Source: Paenibacillus mangrovi
GTDB taxonomy: Bacteria; Bacillota; Bacilli; Paenibacillales; Paenibacillaceae
DNA length: 64,000 nucleotides
NCBI RefSeq assembly: GCF_022898935.1
Contig: NZ_JALIRP010000002.1
Span: 620,001-684,000 of the forward strand
Reading direction: 5' to 3'
Made by a program: the position numbers and the translations under genes. The notes below the pieces were generated by a model. It had not been told where the DNA came from, did no database searches, and was given only the letters and a program-made list of their open reading frames with translations. Positions 16,077 through 24,927 of the stretch are shown here, one piece after another; the first letter of the stretch is position 1, and the number at the start of each line of letters is the position of its first letter.

Positions 16077-17567
16077 GTGTTTTCAAAATTTCCACTTTCT
16101 AGACAGCCAAAAAGTAGTAAGAGCCGAGTTAAGCCGTATTTGACGCTCACCGTCTTGCTTCTCTCCACATTTATGACAGTAGCGAACAATTTTATTGTCA
16201 ACGTCGCGGCACCCTCGATTCAGCTCGGTCTAAAAGCAAACTTTTCAAACGTTCAGTTTATCATCACAAGTTACACTTTGGCTTTTGCTGTTGCCCTAAT
16301 AATTGGTGGGCGCTTAGGTGACAGATTCGGGCAGAAAAGAATTCTGTTGTTAGGAGTAGCCGGCTTTACGCTCTCTTCTTTATTTTGTGGATTGTCGGCC
16401 AATATCTTAATTCTGACTGTGGCTAGAATCCTCCAAGGGTTAAGCGCTGCATTGATATCACCGCAAGTATTATCGCTGATTCAAATTACCTATCCTCTAG
16501 AAAGGCGAGGTGCGATTTTCGGATTGTATGGTGCCATACAAGGGCTAGCCGCATCAACAGGACAAATCATTGGCGGTCTTCTGCTGCTGGTAAACCCCTG
16601 GGACTTGGATTGGAGAACAATTTTCTTCTTTAACGTACCAATCGGTTTGTTCATCTTGTGCTTGACACCGTTTATACCTGAGTCCAACACATCAAATAAG
16701 ACTAAATTCGATTGGGCAGGAGCTGCACTTCTATCCGTAAGTCTATTGTTACTTGTGTATCCGCTCGTACAAGGGCAGAAGGAAGGTTGGCCGCTTGCGC
16801 TCATTTTCAGCCTTATCTTTTCTATCCCTCTCCTGGCAACATTCGTGTGGTTTGAAAAACGAGTTCAACGAAACAATCGTGCTCCCTTCATGCAAATGGA
16901 TCTTTTCCGAAATCGTTTATTCACTGTCGGAATGCTCGTCGCATTTGTGCTGATGTCCTCTCAAGCTGCTTTTTTTCTCATTACTGCTTACCTGCTTCAA
17001 ATCGGGCTAAGTTTTTCAGCATTGAAAGCAGGCGGCGTTATTTTGCCGATGGGGATAGGATATTTTCTGGCTTCTCTGCTTTCGTCCAAATCAATAGGCA
17101 AGGTTGGTAATCATGTACTAACGATAGGTTCCATCCTGACGGCAAGCGGTTATCTATTTCTCGCTCTTTCTGTTTCTACGACAGGAACCTCGCCGGCCAT
17201 TGCCCTGTGGATTCCTTCCTTACTCGCCCTTGGTTTCGGTCAAGGTTTTATTGCCGCTCCTCTAACGAATATCGTCCTTGCAAAAATACCTAAGAGTGAT
17301 GTTGGTTCCGCGTCAGGGATATTCGTTACGGGTTTCCAGATTGCTTATGCGATTGGGATTAGTTTGATCGGCATCGTATGGTTGAACGGGCTTAGTTACC
17401 ATGCAAATATAATAGGCATCCGGCATCCAAACGCGCAAAATTATATCGATACTTTCAGCCTCTGTCTATACCTGCTTGCTGCATATACCTCATTTCTTCT
17501 TCCCCTTTCGCTTGTTCTAATCAAAAAACACCAGATCAAAAACGGTGGCGCAATCAGTATCAGATAA
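16077..17567 (+). CDS. MFS multidrug exporter, DHA2-like
   Basis: About 496 residues with some 14 hydrophobic segments and MFS signatures: the loop motif GRLGDRFGQKRILLLG after the second helix, and ARILQGLSAALISPQ in the fourth. This matches the 14-helix proton-driven drug exporter group. The start is uncertain: GTG at 16077 is chosen, an in-frame TTG at 16032 has no ribosome site, and GGAAAGGATG lies rather far (15 nt) from the GTG. Regulated by the divergent TetR gene. The next two genes follow with short gaps (31 and 6 bp) and may be co-transcribed. Confidence 0.85.
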   Translation: MFSKFPLSRQPKSSKSRVKPYLTLTVLLLSTFMTVANNFIVNVAAPSIQLGLKANFSNVQFIITSYTLAFAVALIIGGRLGDRFGQKRILLLGVAGFTLSSLFCGLSANILILTVARILQGLSAALISPQVLSLIQITYPLERRGAIFGLYGAIQGLAASTGQIIGGLLLLVNPWDLDWRTIFFFNVPIGLFILCLTPFIPESNTSNKTKFDWAGAALLSVSLLLLVYPLVQGQKEGWPLALIFSLIFSIPLLATFVWFEKRVQRNNRAPFMQMDLFRNRLFTVGMLVAFVLMSSQAAFFLITAYLLQIGLSFSALKAGGVILPMGIGYFLASLLSSKSIGKVGNHVLTIGSILTASGYLFLALSVSTTGTSPAIALWIPSLLALGFGQGFIAAPLTNIVLAKIPKSDVGSASGIFVTGFQIAYAIGISLIGIVWLNGLSYHANIIGIRHPNAQNYIDTFSLCLYLLAAYTSFLLPLSLVLIKKHQIKNGGAISIR

Positions 17568-17598
17568 TTGATCCTTATGAAAATCGAGGTGTTTATCC

Positions 17599-18033
17599 AT
17601 GAATCAAAATCAATATGAGAAGAAAAACGTGAGTGGCGACAGATTTATTCGTTATGTTTTGTTGACGAATGGACTCTCTACAGGGATACTTGGAATAATT
17701 ATTATATTATTTCCGCATTTTGTAGCGAGCTTGACAGGTCTTGATCGTTCGTCTTATCTAGTCGGAACGGGAATTTTCCTGTTGATTTTCATAGCTTTTG
17801 TTTTTGGGACGGTAAAAATGAAATTTATTCGGCCGCTGTATGTGTTGATCTTTTCTGTGGTGGACTTTCTATGGGTTATTGGAAGTATTTTTCTAATTGC
17901 AGAAAATGGAACATGGTTTACGATGACATTTCTGGGAATATGGATTGTTGTTCTTGTGGCGCTCGTAGTTGGCGCGTTTGCCATATGTGAGTTTTATTAT
18001 TGGTGGGTAAATAGGTCGCTGAAGAAAGGATGA
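17599..18033 (+). CDS. Four-helix integral membrane protein, unknown function
   Basis: A 144-residue protein with four hydrophobic segments (about 20-42, 52-72, 80-100, 107-130) and a charged N-terminus. No family is recognised. It starts with ATG after GAGGTGTTTATCC, 31 bp behind the MFS gene and 6 bp before a GNAT gene, so it is probably in the same transcript under TetR control. A role connected to export or membrane stress is only a guess from context. Confidence 0.7.
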   Translation: MNQNQYEKKNVSGDRFIRYVLLTNGLSTGILGIIIILFPHFVASLTGLDRSSYLVGTGIFLLIFIAFVFGTVKMKFIRPLYVLIFSVVDFLWVIGSIFLIAENGTWFTMTFLGIWIVVLVALVVGAFAICEFYYWWVNRSLKKG

Positions 18034-18039
18034 TACATC

Positions 18040-18453
18040 ATGAATGAACAGATCAAGATCAGTTATGATCCTCCTGAAGCGGAGGAGTATGTCAGCCTGC
18101 GCCTGAAGGCCGGCTTAAGCGGCAAAGACATTGAAGCTTCCCGCAGAGGACTGCGGAATTCCTTATTTGCCGTTACGCTTAGAATTGATGGAGAATTAAT
18201 CGGCATGGGCCGGGTCATCGGTGACGGCGGCTGTATGTTTCACGTTGTGGACATCGCTGTATCACCTGAGCATCAAGGCAAAGGACTCGGCAAAAAGGTA
18301 ATGTCCGAGGTTAACGCCTATCTGGACCGAAATGTCCCCAAAGGGTCATACGTCAGCTTAATGGCCGATGTTCCAGCAGACCGGCTGTATCAGCAGTTCG
18401 GCTTTGTATACGGTGCTCCGGCATCCGTCGGCATGTACAAAAAATACAATTAA
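18040..18453 (+). CDS. GNAT family N-acetyltransferase
   Basis: A 137-residue GNAT domain. The acetyl-CoA pyrophosphate loop is clear (VDIAVSPEHQGKGLGKKVM, about residues 70-88: Q/R-x-x-G-x-G/A type), and the C-terminal YQQFGFVYG strand is typical. The substrate cannot be predicted; small proteins of this type acetylate polyamines, antibiotics or amino acids. ATG follows AAAGGATGATACATC. The stop codon overlaps by 4 bp the stop of the convergent pentapeptide-repeat gene at a shared TTAA. Confidence 0.85.
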   Translation: MNEQIKISYDPPEAEEYVSLRLKAGLSGKDIEASRRGLRNSLFAVTLRIDGELIGMGRVIGDGGCMFHVVDIAVSPEHQGKGLGKKVMSEVNAYLDRNVPKGSYVSLMADVPADRLYQQFGFVYGAPASVGMYKKYN

Positions 18454-19055
18454 TCCACCTTGGCTCCATAGGAGCGGGCCACATTGACGGCCTGCTCCAG
18501 ATCAATCCGTACGCCTGTAAGATCGAAAGACCGGTAGTCGATCCGGTCCATTTTCGCTCCCCTCAGATCCGCCCCTTTGAGCACCGCCTTGAAGAGCTTT
18601 GCTCCCGTCAGATCGGCTTCCCGCAGGTCCGCCTTCTGCAGATTGCTTTCGCTGAGATCCGCCTCCATCAAACGGATCCCCTTCATCGTCTGCTTGGACA
18701 AATTCACCTGGCGAAGGTTCGTGTACGACCAGTCGCCTCCCTCGATCGCAATTCCGTCCAGAAGCGCCCCAGCGAAATCGCTACCCATCATCTTGCAGTC
18801 TTCGAATTTAGCCACGAACAGATTCGCCCCCGCAAACCGGCAGTTCGTAAAAGCCGAGCGCTTGTGCAGGGAGGCATTCAAAGTCGCGCCGCCAAAATCG
18901 CATTCGATGAACTGGCAGCCGCTGGTCCAGATCTCGTCCAGCGCCGTCCCCCGGAAAATGCAGCGAATAAAGGAACATCCCTTCAATTCCCCGTTTTTCA
19001 AATCCTGTTGGCTAAAATCCACTCTTTCGTATTGTCTATCTATGTATTGAAACAT
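18450..19055 (-). CDS. Pentapeptide-repeat protein, Qnr-like
   Basis: A 201-residue protein built almost wholly of pentapeptide repeats with the A(D/N)LXX pattern (for example ADLSE, ADLRE, ADLTG, ADLRG). A break near residue 95 (EGGDWSYTNL) resembles the loop between coils in Qnr proteins. Length and layout suit the chromosomal Qnr-like group that mimics DNA and protects gyrase; loss or gain of quinolone protection cannot be judged by eye. ATG at 19055 is chosen for AGGAGTG upstream. It is convergent with the GNAT gene. Confidence 0.75.
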   Translation of the reverse strand: MFQYIDRQYERVDFSQQDLKNGELKGCSFIRCIFRGTALDEIWTSGCQFIECDFGGATLNASLHKRSAFTNCRFAGANLFVAKFEDCKMMGSDFAGALLDGIAIEGGDWSYTNLRQVNLSKQTMKGIRLMEADLSESNLQKADLREADLTGAKLFKAVLKGADLRGAKMDRIDYRSFDLTGVRIDLEQAVNVARSYGAKVD

Positions 19056-19246
19056 ATATTTTTCACTCCTTACCTGTTTAAGAACTCCAATGTTCAACCT
19101 GATGCCATGATCGTAACAAACATACGTTCCTTCTACAATAACGTCATTTCATAATTTTTTTGCAAGACCCGAAAAACGTAACCCTAAAACCGAAATTTTC
19201 TACCTGTTTCTTCCGTACATCCCCCACTACAATAAAAAGAGTAGAA

Positions 19247-19262
19247 TTGGAAGCACTTACAA
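19247..19262. promoter_or_regulatory. Candidate cre-like site before the LplB-type operon
   Basis: The stretch TTGGAAGCACTTACAA resembles the CcpA catabolite-repression site (TGWAANCGNTNWCA) with two deviations. It sits just upstream of the ribosome site of the first permease gene. Weak call. Confidence 0.3.
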
Positions 19263-19287
19263 TGATAGACACAGGAGGTCGGATCAC

Positions 19288-20256
19288 ATGAGTGCCAAAC
19301 TCGGCACAGAGCTTATACAATCGAATCCCGTTCCCTCAACGGGCCGGCGGAGACCGCTGCTGCGCAAGCTGCTCAGCCAGAAATACCTGCAGGTGATGGC
19401 GCTGCTTGGAGTCGCCTGGATGATTATTTTCAATTACATACCGATGTACGGCATTATTATCGCATTCAAACAGTATGTCATCACGCACTCCATTTCCGAA
19501 GCCCCATGGGTCGGACTGGACAATTTCAAAGCTTTTTTCGAGGATGAGGACCTGCCGCGGGTCATCTGGAATACCATCGGAATCAGCTTGATCAAACTGT
19601 CCATCGGCTTTCCGCTACCGATCCTGTTCGCTCTTTTCCTGAACGAGATAAGGTCCATTCGGCTGAAAAAAGCGGTGCAGACGATTTCATACCTGCCCCA
19701 CTTCCTGTCTTGGGTCATTCTCGGCGGCATCCTGGCCACCTGGCTTGCGGACGTCGGGATCATTAACCATATCCTGATGGCGCTCCACATCATTAAGGAG
19801 CCGATCAGCTACCTGGCGGAGCCCAAGTATTTCTGGGGTATCGTCGTCACTTCGGATATTTGGAAGGAGCTCGGCTGGTCCGCCATCATCTATCTGGCCG
19901 CGATTGCCGGCGTATCGCCGGATCTGCATGAGGCGGCTACAATCGACGGCGCCGGACGCTTTCAAAGAATGTGGTACGTCACACTGCCGGGGATCAAAAG
20001 CACCATCACGATTCTCTTTATCCTGGCTGTCAGCGGCATCCTGAACTCGAACTTCGATCAAATCCTGGTGCTGCGCAACTCGCTCAATGAAAGCGCCAGC
20101 AATGTCATCGACGTGTATGTGTATCAGACAGGCCTCGTGAATAACCGTTTCTCCTATTCTACGGCCGTGGGTCTGATCAAATCGCTGATCGCACTTGCAC
20201 TGCTGCTGATCGCCAATTCGGTATCCAAAAAAATCAATGATACATCCCTATTCTGA
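19288..20256 (+). CDS. Carbohydrate ABC transporter permease, LplB-like
   Basis: A 322-residue inner-membrane permease with about six transmembrane helices and the ABC permease EAA loop (LHEAATIDGAGRFQRMWYVTLPGI, about residues 212-236) that docks the ATPase. The N-terminal FNYIPMYGIIIAFKQY is typical of the LplB group used for complex oligosaccharides in Paenibacillus. First gene of a set: permease, permease (21 bp gap), binding lipoprotein, then kinase and regulator. No ATPase gene is present. Confidence 0.9.
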   Translation: MSAKLGTELIQSNPVPSTGRRRPLLRKLLSQKYLQVMALLGVAWMIIFNYIPMYGIIIAFKQYVITHSISEAPWVGLDNFKAFFEDEDLPRVIWNTIGISLIKLSIGFPLPILFALFLNEIRSIRLKKAVQTISYLPHFLSWVILGGILATWLADVGIINHILMALHIIKEPISYLAEPKYFWGIVVTSDIWKELGWSAIIYLAAIAGVSPDLHEAATIDGAGRFQRMWYVTLPGIKSTITILFILAVSGILNSNFDQILVLRNSLNESASNVIDVYVYQTGLVNNRFSYSTAVGLIKSLIALALLLIANSVSKKINDTSLF

Positions 20257-20277
20257 CGAAAAGGTGGTTAAAGTCCC

Positions 20278-21165
20278 ATGTTCAAACTGAATCGAAGAAC
20301 CGCCGGGGATGTGACGTTTGACGCCTTCAACACACTGATTATGCTTGCCGTCTGCTTTGTCACGCTCTATCCGATCTGGTACGTGCTCGTGAATTCCTTC
20401 AACGAAGGGCAGGACGCCATGCGCGGAGGCATCTACTGGTGGCCGCGGGTATTCAGCCTCGAAAGCTATGAAGCTGTCTTCCGCAGCAGCGGCATCATGA
20501 CGGCGATGGGCGTGACAGTGGCGAAGACGCTGCTCGGCACGGCGGTCCATGTCTTTTTTACCGCAATGGTGGCCTACGCCTTCTCCCGCAGGGAACTGGT
20601 CGGACAGAAGCTGTACATCCTGATCGGTACCGTCACCCTGTTTTTTAACAGCGGTCTCATTCCCTACTATTTGCTGATTCGCGACCTTCATCTGCTGGAT
20701 AACTTTCTTGTGTATATTATTCCGGCGATGTTCAGCTTTTTTGATCTGATTATCTTCATGACCTTCTTCCGGGAGATCCCGGACGGCCTGGAAGAAGCGG
20801 CGAAAATCGACGGTGCCAATGATCTCTCCATTTTCGTGCGCGTCATTATTCCGGTTTCCATGCCTGTCATCGCCACCATTGCCCTTTTCCACGGGGTTTA
20901 TCAATGGAATGATTATTTCACAGGTATGATCTACATCAACAACATGGATCTGCAGCCGATCCAAACCTATCTCTACCGGATTGTCGCCCAATCCAGCTCG
21001 AACCAGATGGCATCGGCCATGCCAGGCGGCATTTCCAAAAATGTCACCTCCCAATCCATCAAGCTGGCCACCATGGTGGTGACGACGGCGCCGATTGTGC
21101 TCGCCTACCCGTTCCTGCAGCGGTATTTCGTCAAGGGTCTCATGATCGGTTCCATCAAAGGTTAG
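20278..21165 (+). CDS. Carbohydrate ABC transporter permease, YtcP/LplC-like
   Basis: A 295-residue permease with six predicted helices and the EAA loop LEEAAKIDGANDLSIFVRVIIPVSMP (split, about residues 178-203). The start YPIWYVLVNSFNEG motif in the first third and the ending LQRYFVKGLMIGSIKG are typical of the LplC/YtcP group. The ATG follows AAGGTGGTTAAAG. It forms the heterodimeric channel with the preceding LplB-like protein. Confidence 0.9.
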   Translation: MFKLNRRTAGDVTFDAFNTLIMLAVCFVTLYPIWYVLVNSFNEGQDAMRGGIYWWPRVFSLESYEAVFRSSGIMTAMGVTVAKTLLGTAVHVFFTAMVAYAFSRRELVGQKLYILIGTVTLFFNSGLIPYYLLIRDLHLLDNFLVYIIPAMFSFFDLIIFMTFFREIPDGLEEAAKIDGANDLSIFVRVIIPVSMPVIATIALFHGVYQWNDYFTGMIYINNMDLQPIQTYLYRIVAQSSSNQMASAMPGGISKNVTSQSIKLATMVVTTAPIVLAYPFLQRYFVKGLMIGSIKG

Positions 21166-21236
21166 GACAATTAGGAGTTTTTTTCCTAGACGGCAACACA
21201 TGATTCACCAAAATATATCTAGAGGGGTAAACATCG

Positions 21237-22916
21237 ATGAGAAAAAACGCATTTCGCAAGAGCAGCCTGCTGCTCCTGGCTTTCACCCTGATGCTGTCGC
21301 TAGCCGCATGCGGCGGCTCATCCGGAGATGAATCCAAATCGGCAGATCAGCCCGAGAACAAAACCGAGCCGGCCGCAGAAACAAAAACGGTATCCGCCGA
21401 TGAGCCGGGCTGGAAAATCGACACTTCGCCAATCACGTTCGACTGGTACCTGAATTTCTCCTGGTTCGCCAACAAATGGGGCGTCGATCCCACTTCCCAA
21501 TACGTCACGAAAAAGACCGGGGTCAAACTCAATTTTATCGTTCCTGCCGGCAACGAGAACGAAAAGCTGAACACGATGATCGCATCCGGAAGTCTCCCGG
21601 ATTTCATTACGCTGGGCTGGTGGGAAGACGGCGTGAAATCCATGATCGAAGGCGATCTGGTGCTCCCGCTGAACAAGCTTGCGGATGAATACGATCCTTA
21701 TTTTATGAAGGTGGCAGATCCGGCCAAACTGTCCTGGTACAAACAGGATGACGGCAACACCTACGTATATCCGAACTCTTCCTCTTCTCCGAAGGATTTC
21801 GAGAAGTATTCGAGAGAATATCTCTCCAATCAGACATTCCTCGTCCGCAAGGATATGTATGAAGCGTTGGGCAAGCCGGACATGCGCACACCGGAAGGCT
21901 TCCTGAACGCGCTCAAATTGGCGAAGGAGAAGTTCCCTCAAGTGGATGGTCAACCGCTAATTCCGTTCGGACTAACCGAATTTCATGATGCCGGTAACGG
22001 CAGTCTTGAAGGCTACCTGCAGAACTTCCTCGCTATTCCGTATGAGAAAGACGGTAAGCTGTACGACCGCCAGACCGATCCCGAATATATCCGCTGGCTG
22101 AAAACGTTCCGCCAAGCCAACGAACAAGGCTTGCTGGCCAAAGATGTCTTCATCGACAAACGTCCGCAGATGGAAGAGAAGATCGCGCAAGGCCGCTATT
22201 TTTCCATGATGTATCAGCGCAGCGACTTTGCAGCCCAAGAGAATGCGCTGTATGCCAAAGATCCGAATTCCGTTTATATCGCAGTTGACGGTCCTGCCAA
22301 CTCGAAGCTGGATCCGCCGACGTTGTCCGGCCCAGGCATCTCCGGCTGGACGGTAACCCTGATCTCGAAGAAAGTGAAAGACAAAGCCAGAGCCATAAGG
22401 TTCCTTGAATACCTCATCAGCGAAGAAGGCCAAAAGGACCTGTTCCTTGGCGAAAAAGGCGTGAGTTATGACACGATTGACGGCAAAGACCAATTCAAGC
22501 CGGAGGTGCTTGACCTCTTGAACAAGGACCGTTCCGCGTTCGATAAGAAATACGGATCCTCTCTCACCTTCTGGATGATGCAGGACACGAACATGATCCT
22601 ACAGTGGGTGCCGGCAAGCGTCGAACCGTTCAAGCAGATGGAGGACTGGACCAAAGGCAAAACGAAGAGCTTCTCGCAATATGACAACATCAGTCCGACC
22701 GGCAATTCCGAGGAAGGCGTCGCCGGCACCAAAATCGCCCAAACCTGGGGCAAAACGCTGCCGAAGCTCCTGCTCAGCAAATCGGATGAAGAATTCGACA
22801 AGCTCTGGGCCGAATTCCTCGAGAAGCGAGACAAAGCGGGCTTTGACAAGGTGGAAACCTTCAAGCAGGCCAAGTTTGAAGATAACGTGAAAAAGCTTCA
22901 GGAGTTTCTGAAATAA
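21237..22916 (+). CDS. Extracellular solute-binding lipoprotein, LipO/YtcQ-like
   Basis: A 559-residue lipoprotein with lipobox LAAC (Cys25), a Ser/Glu-rich linker, then a large cluster-1-type binding fold. Length well above that of maltose-binding proteins and the FWMMQDTNMILQW-type C-terminal region suit the long LipO/YtcQ group that binds oligosaccharides. It delivers substrate to the two preceding permeases. Translation begins at ATG after GAGGGGTAAACATCG, and a strong terminator follows 14 bp after the stop. The substrate is not predictable, since no hydrolase lies in this operon. Confidence 0.9.
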   Translation: MRKNAFRKSSLLLLAFTLMLSLAACGGSSGDESKSADQPENKTEPAAETKTVSADEPGWKIDTSPITFDWYLNFSWFANKWGVDPTSQYVTKKTGVKLNFIVPAGNENEKLNTMIASGSLPDFITLGWWEDGVKSMIEGDLVLPLNKLADEYDPYFMKVADPAKLSWYKQDDGNTYVYPNSSSSPKDFEKYSREYLSNQTFLVRKDMYEALGKPDMRTPEGFLNALKLAKEKFPQVDGQPLIPFGLTEFHDAGNGSLEGYLQNFLAIPYEKDGKLYDRQTDPEYIRWLKTFRQANEQGLLAKDVFIDKRPQMEEKIAQGRYFSMMYQRSDFAAQENALYAKDPNSVYIAVDGPANSKLDPPTLSGPGISGWTVTLISKKVKDKARAIRFLEYLISEEGQKDLFLGEKGVSYDTIDGKDQFKPEVLDLLNKDRSAFDKKYGSSLTFWMMQDTNMILQWVPASVEPFKQMEDWTKGKTKSFSQYDNISPTGNSEEGVAGTKIAQTWGKTLPKLLLSKSDEEFDKLWAEFLEKRDKAGFDKVETFKQAKFEDNVKKLQEFLK

Positions 22917-22930
22917 ATAGTCGTAAAAAT

Positions 22931-22967
22931 ATCCAAAAAGCCCCATTTTTGCGTGGGCTTTTTGGAT
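22931..22967 (+). terminator. Rho-independent terminator after the binding-protein gene
   Basis: Perfect 13-bp stem (22931-22943 and 22955-22967) with a T5 stretch within the 3' arm and TTTTC following. It precedes the sensor kinase gene, which must therefore have its own promoter or depend on read-through. Confidence 0.85.
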
Positions 22968-23012
22968 TTTCTTCTTTCATGCAATCCAATAAACAAACCG
23001 GATGTGATCTCT

Positions 23013-24926
23013 TTGTACAGACGCTTAAGCTCGACAATACGGCATCTCATACACAGGCTTGAGCATTATTCCCTGCAGCAGCGCCTGTTTTTCTCCTATA
23101 TCATCATCATTTTGATCCCAAGTATCGTGTTTTCGCTGATTATTTTCAGGCAGCTGAATGAAAACGTCACGAAGAATGTCGTGCGCAAAAGCGAGAGCTC
23201 GATCGAAATCGAAAAAACAAACATCAGGAACAATATGGAGACGATGGAGCGGGCAGTACAGCTGGCCCTCTCAGACCGTGAGGTGATGTATTATCTTGAT
23301 CGTTCGAGCGAACCCGACACATCCGAGCTGATCGAATTCAGCAACAGCACCGTGAATAACATTTTGCGGCTTCAATTCAACAATCCGGATATTGAGCATA
23401 TCCGCATATTCTCCGATAATAAGTTCATCAGCGAGATATGGCCCGTTTTCCTGAGGGAAAACAGGGTGAAAAGCGAGCCTTGGTACGAGAATCTGAACCG
23501 AATGAACGGAGCTGGCCTATGGCAGATATCGGAACGGGATAAGGAGCCGATTCACAATCAAATTCAGGATGAGAAGGAATTCCGCCAGAAAATGTCGCTC
23601 CTGCGTGAAATCGAGTATCCGAAAGGACGGCATGTCGGCCTGATCCAAATCGATATGCTGCTGACCAGCTTTTTTCCGAGCATCTACAAACCGCACGACA
23701 ACGGACAATCGCAAATGCTTATTATGAATGGAAACGGACGCCTGTATTATCCCGATGCAGCTCCCTTGCTCACTTCCGATCAGTTGGGTGATGCGAGGCT
23801 GCGGGATAAGCTTCATCGTACGGACGAAAATTCATTCCTTCATTTTAACTTGAGCTTGTCCGGCAAGCCTTATCTTGTCGTATATGCCTACTTAGACAGC
23901 ATCCAGTCGTACGTGATGCAAATAACGTCCATGCAGGCCGTACTGGCTGAGCTGAATAAAACGCGGAATACCATTCTGCTGGTGAATGTGGTGCTGATCG
24001 CCATTTTGTCCGTCTCCACCTACTTTCTCAATTCACTGATTTTGAAAAAGCTGCGGCAGCTGACGCTTTCCATGAAGAAAATCCGCCTCGGCGATTTCAA
24101 CATCCAGCTCCCCATGGGGGGTGGCAGCGAGGTCAGTGAGCTTACCCATCATTTTCGCAAGATGATCAACAAAATCAACGAGTTGATCGCCGATGCGGTC
24201 AACAAGCAGGCTGCTTCAAAGGAAGCCGAGCTGAAAACGCTTAAGAACCAGATCGATTCCCATTTCCTCTACAATACGCTGGAAAATATCAAAATGCTGG
24301 CCGAAGTGGAAAACCAGCAGCCGATCTCCGATGCCTTGACTTCACTCGGAAGCATGATGCGATACAACCTGAGGTGGAGCAGCGAGTATGTTCGTTTGCG
24401 CGAGGAACTGAATCATATACGTCATTACATTGCCTTGATGAATCTACGTTTCGACCAAAGGATTCATTTTCATACGCAACTGCAGGAACCGGAGCATGAG
24501 CTCGAGGTTCTGAAAATGTCCCTGCAGCCGATTATCGAAAATGCCGTCAAGCATGGCATGCGCAGCAGCGATACAGGCGATTCCGATTTGCACATCTCGC
24601 TGAAAACCTTCACCGAAATCCGGACGCAAATTATTATAATCGAAGATGACGGGGCGGGCATGTCTGCCGAAAAGACCCGGCTGTTGAATCACAAAATCCG
24701 CTCGTCGGAAACGGAAGAGACTACATCGGCTAATGTTACGGTCTCCTCCCCTGTTTCCCCGCGCAGCGGTCAGAGCGGCAGCGGCATCGGACTGCGCAAT
24801 GTTCACCAGCGCCTGCAGCTGTTTTACGGCCATGAATACGGCCTATCAGTCGAAAGTGAAGAAGGAAAATACACCCGGGTGATGATGAAAGTCCCTTACT
24901 TCAACCTGAATGGAGGCGAATCCTGA
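23013..24926 (+). CDS. Sensor histidine kinase, YesM-like
   Basis: About 637 residues. A first transmembrane helix (about 32-55), a large extracytoplasmic sensing domain, a second helix (about 325-350), a HAMP segment, the His_kinase domain with phospho-acceptor His417 in IDSHFLYNTLE, and a HATPase domain ending GSGIGLRNVHQRL. TTG at 23013 is chosen (GGATGTGAT upstream), because the longer frame begins inside the preceding terminator. YesM kinases sense sugar availability and phosphorylate the AraC-type regulator encoded next, here overlapping closely (1-bp gap). Confidence 0.9.
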   Translation: MYRRLSSTIRHLIHRLEHYSLQQRLFFSYIIIILIPSIVFSLIIFRQLNENVTKNVVRKSESSIEIEKTNIRNNMETMERAVQLALSDREVMYYLDRSSEPDTSELIEFSNSTVNNILRLQFNNPDIEHIRIFSDNKFISEIWPVFLRENRVKSEPWYENLNRMNGAGLWQISERDKEPIHNQIQDEKEFRQKMSLLREIEYPKGRHVGLIQIDMLLTSFFPSIYKPHDNGQSQMLIMNGNGRLYYPDAAPLLTSDQLGDARLRDKLHRTDENSFLHFNLSLSGKPYLVVYAYLDSIQSYVMQITSMQAVLAELNKTRNTILLVNVVLIAILSVSTYFLNSLILKKLRQLTLSMKKIRLGDFNIQLPMGGGSEVSELTHHFRKMINKINELIADAVNKQAASKEAELKTLKNQIDSHFLYNTLENIKMLAEVENQQPISDALTSLGSMMRYNLRWSSEYVRLREELNHIRHYIALMNLRFDQRIHFHTQLQEPEHELEVLKMSLQPIIENAVKHGMRSSDTGDSDLHISLKTFTEIRTQIIIIEDDGAGMSAEKTRLLNHKIRSSETEETTSANVTVSSPVSPRSGQSGSGIGLRNVHQRLQLFYGHEYGLSVESEEGKYTRVMMKVPYFNLNGGES

Positions 24927-24927
24927 G

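Noticed and set aside
20248..21201. 317-codon minus-strand open frame
   Set aside because: It lies wholly opposite the YtcP-like permease gene, has a His/Arg/Asp-rich composition with no domain, and is a frame shadow.
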